Source: Candidatus Bathyarchaeota archaeon (GTDB lineage Archaea; Thermoproteota; Bathyarchaeia; 40CM-2-53-6). Taken from it: DNA of 10,374 nt. Positions 1 through 4,844 of the stretch are shown in pieces. Made by a program: the position numbers and the translations under genes. The stretch covers positions 1 through 10,374 of the forward strand of contig VBAY01000071.1 of the NCBI GenBank assembly GCA_005883085.1, read 5' to 3'. The notes below the pieces were generated by a model. It was given only the letters and a program-made list of their open reading frames with translations. It did no database searches and was not told the DNA's origin. How positions within the stretch are numbered: position 1 is the stretch's first letter; each line of letters begins with the position of its first letter.

Positions 1-617
1 TTACGACCGATGAGGTGCATAGCGCAAGTTACAAAGCAAATCCGTCTAACAGGTGTTATTACTGCAAGGACACGCTCTATCGCGAATTGCGACGCCAAGC
101 TGACAAGTCCAGTTTTGAGGCGGTTCTTGATGGCACCCAACTCGACGATCTCGGTGACAGTAGGCCGGGGCTTCTTGCGGCCCGGGAGGCTGGCGTAAGA
201 AGCCCTCTCGCAGAAGCGGGTTTCTCTAAGAAAGAGGTGCGGGAAACTGCTCGACTTCTGGGGCTTGATGTATGGGACAAACCAGCCATGCCGTGTCTCT
301 CATCCCGGATACCACACGGCGAGGAGATCACGGTTCAGAAGTTATCTCAGGTCGGAGAAGCAGAATCAATTGTCAAACGTTTGAGCGGCGCCCGAGACAT
401 AAGAGTCAGGCATCATGGAACAGTTGCGGCAATCGAAATACCCCAAGAAGAGCTAACCCTATTTCATCAGAACGGTTTGATGAACCAAGTTGAGAAAGAA
501 CTTCGACGATTAGGGTTTACAACCGTAACTATAGGTCCACGGAACCCGAACAAAGTAGGAACAATAGGGCTCGGACAAGACCATTCTCTTCCTATCATTA
601 ACACTTCCAATCACTGA
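1..617 (+). CDS. larE: LarE-like ATP-dependent sulfur transferase, 3' part (5' end outside window)
   Basis: C-terminal 204 residues of a LarE/PP-loop family protein, read in the frame that begins at base 3 and ends with TGA at 615-617. LarE inserts sulfur into the pyridinium precursor of the nickel-pincer cofactor used by lactate racemase-type LarA enzymes. Visible family marks, numbered from base 3, are NPSNRCYYC with C18 and C21, the DGTQLDDLGDSRPG block at 43-56, RSPLAEAG, and DKPAMPCLSSR with C98. The N-terminal ATP-binding SGGxDS loop must lie upstream of the window, so the GTG at 15 is an internal Val and not a start. C98 aligns with the sulfur-donor cysteine of the sacrificial enzyme. 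The extra CxxC pair suggests the three-cysteine class known to hold a [4Fe-4S] cluster, which would make the enzyme catalytic instead of sacrificial; that is inference. No larB, larC or larA is visible here. Confidence 0.85.
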   Translation, partial: TTDEVHSASYKANPSNRCYYCKDTLYRELRRQADKSSFEAVLDGTQLDDLGDSRPGLLAAREAGVRSPLAEAGFSKKEVRETARLLGLDVWDKPAMPCLSSRIPHGEEITVQKLSQVGEAESIVKRLSGARDIRVRHHGTVAAIEIPQEELTLFHQNGLMNQVEKELRRLGFTTVTIGPRNPNKVGTIGLGQDHSLPIINTSNH

Positions 618-700
618 CGAGACCATCTAAAACTGTCGGCGCGAACAGGAATGATCGAAGAGATTTTGCCCGGCGTGGCTGGACTCTTCATCATCGCCTG

Positions 701-714
701 AAAACGTTTTTAAG
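701..714 (+). promoter_or_regulatory. Putative BRE/TATA box upstream of psmB
   Basis: The sequence GAAAACGTTTTTAAG (700-714) has a purine-rich BRE-like part followed by TTTTTAAG. Initiation about 25 bp downstream would fall near 735-738, giving a leader of about 100 nt before the TTG start of psmB. A weaker box (AAAACCTAAG, about 802-811) lies at the distance expected for a leaderless transcript, so the real promoter is uncertain. Confidence 0.4.
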
Positions 715-741
715 CCATCAGAAACCATTTCAGCACCAACT

Positions 742-760
742 CTTTCCGTTTCTCGGAAAG
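742..760 (+). promoter_or_regulatory. Perfect 7-bp stem-loop in the psmB leader region
   Basis: CTTTCCG (742-748) and CGGAAAG (754-760) are exact reverse complements with a 5-nt loop, TTTCT. It lies just downstream of the predicted start point of the 701-714 promoter, so it would be near the 5' end of the psmB mRNA, or would be a two-fold symmetric protein site. No T-run follows it, so it is not an obvious terminator for larE. Function unknown. Confidence 0.4.
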
Positions 761-835
761 CATGATCTAACATAAGAACTACCGGACAGACGACAAGTTG
801 GAAAACCTAAGTCCACCAAGTATGGGTGTTTTGAA

Positions 836-1435
836 TTGACTACCACAATCGGCGTAGTTTGCAAAGACGGAGTTGTCCTTACGACAGACACCAGAGCGAC
901 CATGGGATCTTTTGTTGCTCACAAACATGCAAAGAAAGTCTACCGAATCGACCACCATCTAGCAATGACGATCGCGGGAACAGTGGGCGACGCCCAGGCT
1001 TTAGTAGAAATGCTTAGAGCGAACTCTTCACTGTACAGGCTCGACCTCGCCCGGCCAATCCCTGTAAACTCCGCAGCACGGCTAGTTTCCAATATTTTGT
1101 TCGGCGCCAGATACTATCCGCTTGGGGTCCAAGCACTCATCGGAGGAGTCGACGACAGCGGAGGACACATTTACGCGCTCGACCCTCTCGGAAGCATGAT
1201 GGAAGAAAAATACGTCTCAACTGGATCTGGATCTCCCGTTGCATACGGTGTCCTTGAATCAGAATGGAAAGACTCGATGAACGTGAAGGAGTCCGTTCCT
1301 ATTGTCGTTAGAGCAATCGATTCGGCCATGAAAAGGGACTCGGCAAGCGGCGACAGTTTCGACGTTGCCCTAATCACGAAGGAAGGATACAGGGAACTTA
1401 CAGAGGACGAGAAGAAGCACATCCTCCACGCCTGA
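836..1435 (+). CDS. psmB: 20S proteasome beta subunit, threonine protease
   Basis: Catalytic beta subunit of the archaeal 20S core, which degrades unfolded or tagged cytoplasmic proteins together with alpha rings and a PAN/Cdc48-type ATPase. The 199 residues begin M-TTTIGVV. Numbering the Thr after Met as 1, the active-site set is complete: T1, D17 (TTDTRAT), K33 (HAKK), G47 (IAGTVGDAQ), the STGSGSP loop with S130, and RDSASGD with D167 and S170 (about S129, D166 and S169 of the Thermoplasma enzyme). The start is TTG at 836. The same frame is open upstream to a TAA at 773-775 but has no ATG, GTG or TTG there, so the propeptide is just the initiator Met. GGTG at 825-828 is a possible weak ribosome binding site. 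aCPSF1 follows after 45 nt without a clear promoter, suggesting co-transcription. Confidence 0.95.
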   Translation: MTTTIGVVCKDGVVLTTDTRATMGSFVAHKHAKKVYRIDHHLAMTIAGTVGDAQALVEMLRANSSLYRLDLARPIPVNSAARLVSNILFGARYYPLGVQALIGGVDDSGGHIYALDPLGSMMEEKYVSTGSGSPVAYGVLESEWKDSMNVKESVPIVVRAIDSAMKRDSASGDSFDVALITKEGYRELTEDEKKHILHA

Positions 1436-1480
1436 TCCCTTCTTTCAAACCTTCCACAGATATCACAGTCGTAGAGAAAA

Positions 1481-3400
1481 TTGACTAGAACCTACAACGA
1501 CGTACACGCCAAGATACGCGAGACAATCGTAGAACATATGCCGAAGGACGCTGAGATAACCAGGATAGAATTCGAGGGCCCAAGGCTCGCGATATACGTA
1601 AAGAACGTCGGACTATTAGCCGAGCAGAGTTATGTTGTCACAGAGATAGTAAACCTACTTCATAAGAGAATCGTAATCCGATCTGACCAGTCCATACGTC
1701 TCCCGGAACGAGAAGCTGAGGCGTACATTCGCAAAATTATCCCACCGGAGGCGGAGATCTCCTCAATTAACTTCGACCCAAGCCTTGGCGAGGTCGTCGT
1801 CGAGGCAACCAAACCTGGAGTGGCTATAGGGAAAGAAGCGGCAGTTCTACAGCAGGTTGTAAAGGAGACTAGATGGCGGCCACGAATACTTCGAGCCCCC
1901 CCGCTACACTCCAAGATCATTTCGAGCACCCGGCACATTCTTCACACCGAGAGCGAAGAACGGAGCAGAATCCTCCGGGACGTCGGCGAGAGAATCTTTC
2001 GCCCCACCTTCAGCAAAGCGGGCTATGTCCGACTCGTAACCCTCGGAGCCTTTCACGAGGTCGGACGAGCGGCCATGCTGATCCAAGCCGGATCCAGCAG
2101 TATTCTGCTTGACAGCGGAATAAACCCAGGAGCGCAGGACCCTACTTCGGCCTATCCGCGATTTGACACCGATGAGTTTGACCTAGAAAAACTCGACGCG
2201 GTTGTCATATCTCACGCCCACCTCGACCATTGTGGAATACTCCCGTTCCTCTACAAGTATGGCTACGATGGACCCGTTTACTGCTCGGAACCGACACAGA
2301 CCCTGATGACACTGCACCAGCTTGACTACCTCGACGTTCACAGTAGGGAAGGCGAACACTCGCCCTACGACCAAAAAGACGTCAGGGAAGTTGTAACGCA
2401 CACGATACCTCTACGCTACAATGTAGTTACCGACGTTGCTCCGGACATCAAACTCACATTTCACAACGCTGGCCATATCCTGGGAAGCTCAATGGTCCAT
2501 CTACATATCGGCGAAGGCCTCCATAACATCGTCTACAGCGCTGACTTCAAGTTCGGACGAACAATGATGCTCGATCCCGCGACAGCGTTATTCCCGAGAG
2601 CTGAAACACTCATCATCGAGAGCACGTACGGGGGTCCCGACGACATCATGCCCGACCGAGAGGGAGTAGAGGGCAAGCTCGTCAGCATCGTCAACGACAC
2701 CGTCGAGAAAGGAGGGAAAGTGCTGATACCAGTTCCGGCTGTCGGGCGAGCTCAGGAAATCATGCTAGTCCTAGACGCATACATGAAAAATGGGGCCCTA
2801 AGAGAACTCCCCATCTATATCGAGGGAATGGTCAATGAGGCAACCGCGATCCACACAGCCTTCCCCGAGTACCTAGTTCGCGACATCAAGGAACAGATCC
2901 TTCACAAAGACATCAACCCGTTCCAGTCCGAATACTTCCATCCGGTAACTCATCCGAGCGATAGAGAGGAAATTATTGCCGGTGGGCCATGCGTAATTAT
3001 TGCCACATCAGGTATGCTCGAAGGCGGGCCCGCGATAGACTATTTCCGGCACCTTGCACCCGACCCTAGAAATACGCTCGCTTATGTGAGTTACCAAGTG
3101 GACGGTACTTTAGGAAACAGGATCAAGAATGGTCTGAAAGAGGTCTCTCTCTACGCTCACGACGGCAAAATGGAAATGGTGAAAGTGAATATGAGAGTAG
3201 AGTCCATTGAGGGATTTTCCGGCCACTCGGACAGAAACCAGCTCTTAGGGTTCATCAAGAGAATGGCTCCCAAGCCAACCAAGATCATAGTTAACCACGG
3301 GGAGAGAAGGAAGTCTGACCTGTTCGCTCAGAACGTCAACCGAATATTCGGGATCAAAACCGTCGTTCCCGATGTTCTGGAGTCAATTAGGCTCCGATAG
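1481..3400 (+). CDS. fttA: aCPSF1/FttA, KH-domain beta-CASP ribonuclease and transcription termination factor
   Basis: Archaeal homologue of CPSF73, known to cleave nascent RNA at U-rich 3' ends and terminate transcription. All 639 residues fit the full-length family. Residues 1-145 form the two N-terminal KH domains. Metallo-beta-lactamase signatures follow: HAHLDH at 245-250, GHILGSS with H332, and SADF with D355. The beta-CASP part has motif A E380 (IIESTYG), motif B H582 (FSGHSD) and motif C H606 (VNHGE). All metal-ligand and catalytic positions I can check are intact. The TTG start at 1481 is supported because the KH region typically begins only a few residues before the first helix; the next in-frame Met is residue 20, inside the domain. 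The stop lies 10 nt from the stop of the convergent sepF-like gene, and the CTTTCTGGTTTC stretch there is modestly T-rich. Confidence 0.95.
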   Translation: MTRTYNDVHAKIRETIVEHMPKDAEITRIEFEGPRLAIYVKNVGLLAEQSYVVTEIVNLLHKRIVIRSDQSIRLPEREAEAYIRKIIPPEAEISSINFDPSLGEVVVEATKPGVAIGKEAAVLQQVVKETRWRPRILRAPPLHSKIISSTRHILHTESEERSRILRDVGERIFRPTFSKAGYVRLVTLGAFHEVGRAAMLIQAGSSSILLDSGINPGAQDPTSAYPRFDTDEFDLEKLDAVVISHAHLDHCGILPFLYKYGYDGPVYCSEPTQTLMTLHQLDYLDVHSREGEHSPYDQKDVREVVTHTIPLRYNVVTDVAPDIKLTFHNAGHILGSSMVHLHIGEGLHNIVYSADFKFGRTMMLDPATALFPRAETLIIESTYGGPDDIMPDREGVEGKLVSIVNDTVEKGGKVLIPVPAVGRAQEIMLVLDAYMKNGALRELPIYIEGMVNEATAIHTAFPEYLVRDIKEQILHKDINPFQSEYFHPVTHPSDREEIIAGGPCVIIATSGMLEGGPAIDYFRHLAPDPRNTLAYVSYQVDGTLGNRIKNGLKEVSLYAHDGKMEMVKVNMRVESIEGFSGHSDRNQLLGFIKRMAPKPTKIIVNHGERRKSDLFAQNVNRIFGIKTVVPDVLESIRLR

Positions 3401-3410
3401 CTTTCTGGTT

Positions 3411-3737
3411 TCAGCGAGTGCCTGGGACCGCTTCGTTTTGAATCGGAACCGCAGGGATTGCCGCTTCGGAAGAGGCGGTTTCTTTCCTCCACACCTTCAC
3501 GCCCGCCGGCGTTATGACAATACGCTCCTCTCCCAGACGAGCAATGTCCCCACCCAAAGATTTTGTGTAGTCAGTCAATTCGGTGATCGCGAGTTTTGTC
3601 TCCTCGACGCTCTTTCTCGCTAATGGAGTGATTCTTACGATGAGAATGTTGCCCATTCTAACCTCCCCCTTTATTGTCTCCACATCATCTAGTTCCTGAA
3701 GAGGAAGGGCCTTCACATAGATCGAAGAATGCTGCAT
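3411..3737 (-). CDS. sepF: SepF-like cell division protein
   Basis: 108-residue protein with the SepF (DUF552) core at about residues 5-85: YVKALPLQELDDVETI, MGNILIVRI at 28-36, GGDIARLGEERIVITP at 62-77, then GVKVW. SepF dimers bind the FtsZ C-terminus and tether the ring to the membrane. The core begins almost at the first residue. The ATG at 3735-3737 is fixed by an in-frame TGA only four codons upstream, so the N-terminal amphipathic membrane-targeting helix and linker seen in well-studied SepF proteins are absent. The C-terminal 24 residues are an Ala/Pro-rich low-complexity tail. It is convergent with aCPSF1 and downstream of the PUA gene on the same strand after a 93-nt gap, which holds its own possible TATA box. 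Assignment as SepF family is fairly secure; whether it anchors FtsZ is inferred. Confidence 0.8.
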   Translation of the reverse strand: MQHSSIYVKALPLQELDDVETIKGEVRMGNILIVRITPLARKSVEETKLAITELTDYTKSLGGDIARLGEERIVITPAGVKVWRKETASSEAAIPAVPIQNEAVPGTR

Positions 3738-3791
3738 TGGGAAAGATCAGACTATGCTCCGAGAGCTTAACATCGGGCGTCAGCCCAGTTC

Positions 3792-3802
3792 GATTTTAAA
3801 CA
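3792..3802 (-). promoter_or_regulatory. Putative TATA box for the sepF-like gene
   Basis: Read on the minus strand, a TTTAAAATCG box preceded by purine-rich GGAAATG lies at about 3791-3800. Initiation about 26 bp downstream would be near 3771, giving a leader of about 33 nt. A weaker box, GATGTTAAGC (about 3764-3773), would instead give an almost leaderless mRNA. No Shine-Dalgarno sequence precedes the ATG. Confidence 0.35.
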
Positions 3803-3830
3803 TTTCCCTGACTCTTTTCGATCCAAATCC

Positions 3831-4334
3831 TCAATTGGACCCTGACGAAACCGGACCCTTCGGCTTGATCACTTCCCAGATCAGGTCTCCAACGTAGTGG
3901 ATGTTTTCGACAACTTTACCCTTCTTTGCTGCGGCCAGGGGTCCCGATCCCGTGAGTGCTTTTCCCACTGCAAGATATTTGCCATGTTTTTCGTCCACGA
4001 CGGTAAGGAGCTGTCTTTCCGCAAACTCCCCACTGACCTTTTTGATTCCCGGAGCCATAATGTCAGCACCTCCCACCACGTGTGGAACGGCACCCATGTC
4101 GACAATGACCCGTGGCAGCCCGTCGAGGGCAGAAGTATTGGTCAATACAGGTGCCAGCTCGCCTTTCCTCCTAAACGCAATGGCTACCCCGTCGACAAAT
4201 ACAATTTCCGAATCTTTGACAGTCTCAATCTCCACTCTGGCCTTATGAGTGAGATGTTGTTGGTTGGGAAGCCTTTGAAGTTCTTCAATCAGGGGCTTTG
4301 AGTCTCGATCCTTGAGTATTGTCCTAACTGTCAA
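3831..4334 (-). CDS. PUA-domain RNA-binding protein, MCT-1/Tma20-like
   Basis: 167 residues. The N-terminal part (about 1-70, with EIVFVDGVAIAFRRKGELAPVL) matches the pre-PUA domain of MCT-1-like proteins. Residues about 73-150 form a PUA domain: PRVIVDMGAVPHVVGGADIM at 74-93, the APGI turn, VVDEKHGKYLAVGKAL at 112-127, then VENIHYVGDLIWE. Eukaryotic relatives (MCT-1, the eIF2D N-terminus) act on ribosomes in re-initiation and tRNA/mRNA release; archaeal members are assumed to be translation- or tRNA-linked, but the role here is inferred from family. The start is TTG at 4332-4334 (TTG ACA GTT), which places the first helix at the usual distance. It is transcribed divergently from the Sm-like gene through a shared AT-rich box about 33 bp from the start, implying a very short leader. 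Confidence 0.85.
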   Translation of the reverse strand: MTVRTILKDRDSKPLIEELQRLPNQQHLTHKARVEIETVKDSEIVFVDGVAIAFRRKGELAPVLTNTSALDGLPRVIVDMGAVPHVVGGADIMAPGIKKVSGEFAERQLLTVVDEKHGKYLAVGKALTGSGPLAAAKKGKVVENIHYVGDLIWEVIKPKGPVSSGSN

Positions 4335-4361
4335 GACTTTTCAGGAAGCGCGATGAGACAA

Positions 4362-4373
4362 TCTTTAAAAGTG
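4362..4373. promoter_or_regulatory. Palindromic TATA box shared by divergent PUA and Sm-like genes
   Basis: CTTTAAAAG at 4363-4371 reads as a good TATA box on both strands (CTTTTAAAG on minus). On the plus strand, initiation about 26 bp downstream (near 4393) gives a leader of about 20 nt for the Sm-like ATG at 4415. On the minus strand, initiation near 4341 is within about 10 nt of the TTG of the PUA gene. No second TATA-like box is evident in the 80-nt gap, so one element may serve both genes. Confidence 0.5.
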
Positions 4374-4414
4374 TACCTTCGCCGGACAACCGCAACTCTC
4401 CGGTTGAACAGTGA

Positions 4415-4645
4415 ATGTCTGAAGTTGCCGCGAAGATCTTCGAAGAGAGCCTGAACAAAGTCGTACTCGTCCAGCTTAAAGGCGGACGAACTGTGCGAGG
4501 AAGACTCTACAGCTTCGATCAGCACATGAACCTAGTGCTGGAGGATGCGGAGGACGTCACCAACGCTGAGTCAACGAAGAAACTCGGCACCATCATTGTC
4601 AGAGGAGACAACGTAGTCCTGGTCTCTCCCCCACCAAAGAGATAA
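4415..4645 (+). CDS. Sm-like archaeal protein (LSm/SmAP)
   Basis: 76-residue Sm-fold protein that forms hexa- or heptameric rings binding U-rich RNA. The Sm1 motif covers about residues 12-45, including KGGRTVRGRLYSFDQHMNLV at 22-41, whose D35, H37 and N39 belong to the uridine-binding loop. The Sm2 motif is IIVRGDNVVLV at 60-70 with R63, G64, D65 and N66. There is no extra domain, and the C-terminus ends shortly after Sm2 in PPPKR, as in compact archaeal SmAPs. ATG at 4415 is preceded directly by GTGA (4411-4414), too close for a standard Shine-Dalgarno, so a short-leader mRNA is likely. In many archaea this gene is followed by the L37e ribosomal protein gene; here a surface-protein gene follows after 199 nt. 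Confidence 0.93.
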   Translation: MSEVAAKIFEESLNKVVLVQLKGGRTVRGRLYSFDQHMNLVLEDAEDVTNAESTKKLGTIIVRGDNVVLVSPPPKR

Positions 4646-4790
4646 GTTCGATAATTACTTTCTAGCTCTCGCGGCACCTGTAACTCGCTAATCAAGGATC
4701 TGACTTCGACATATTGCTGCCTAAGCTTAACATCGAATTGCCGAGAGCAACTGTTGCAAGATACCAACGCAAAATTCCAAGAACACTTTA

Positions 4791-4804
4791 CAAAGGTTAA
4801 ATAG
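4791..4804 (+). promoter_or_regulatory. BRE/TATA promoter of the surface protein gene
   Basis: CAAAGG (4791-4796) followed by TTAAATAG (4797-4804) matches an archaeal BRE/TATA pair. Initiation about 26 bp downstream would be near 4827-4830, leaving a leader of about 15-18 nt that contains GTGA (4835-4838) six bases before the TTG start, a reasonable partial Shine-Dalgarno. This is the clearest promoter in the window. Confidence 0.6.
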
Positions 4805-4806
4805 AA

Positions 4807-4825
4807 TCCGGCAGGGTTCGCCGGA
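4807..4825 (+). promoter_or_regulatory. Inverted repeat between TATA box and start site (operator candidate)
   Basis: TCCGGC (4807-4812) and GCCGGA (4820-4825) are perfect inverted copies around a 7-nt centre, AGGGTTC. The 19-bp element lies two bases downstream of the TATA box and ends about where transcription should begin, the position where archaeal repressors block RNA polymerase recruitment. It would not be transcribed in full, so an RNA hairpin role is less likely than a DNA-binding site. The cognate regulator is unknown. Confidence 0.4.
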
Positions 4826-4844
4826 AACTAATCCGTGAAGCGAC

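Larger units (their letters stand above)
4646..4844. other. Intergenic region between Sm-like gene and surface protein gene
   Basis: 199 nt without a supported gene. A tRNA, the L37e gene and an extended coding frame were looked for and not seen. Its right half holds the promoter and inverted repeat of the surface-protein gene. A modest T-rich stretch (TTACTTTCT, about 4656-4664) follows the Sm-like stop and could be a weak U-tract termination site. Confidence 0.4.

Noticed and set aside
15..17. GTG at 15 as the start of the larE-like gene
   Set aside because: The same frame is open to the window edge and encodes conserved TDE residues before it; the ATP-binding N-terminus must lie upstream.
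651..701. A 16-residue frame, M-I-E-E-I-L-P-G..., between larE and psmB
   Set aside because: Too short to judge, no ribosome binding site or family resemblance, and it runs into the putative BRE of psmB.
3764..4735. 12-base repeat AGCTTAACATCG at 3764-3775 and 4724-4735
   Set aside because: One or more chance 12-mer matches are expected in a window of this size, and the second copy has no gene at the matching position.
4519..4767. Minus-strand 82-codon frame beginning MVSCNSCSRQ with two close cysteines
   Set aside because: More than half of it is antisense to the well-supported Sm-like gene, it shows no complete zinc motif, and no good promoter precedes it.
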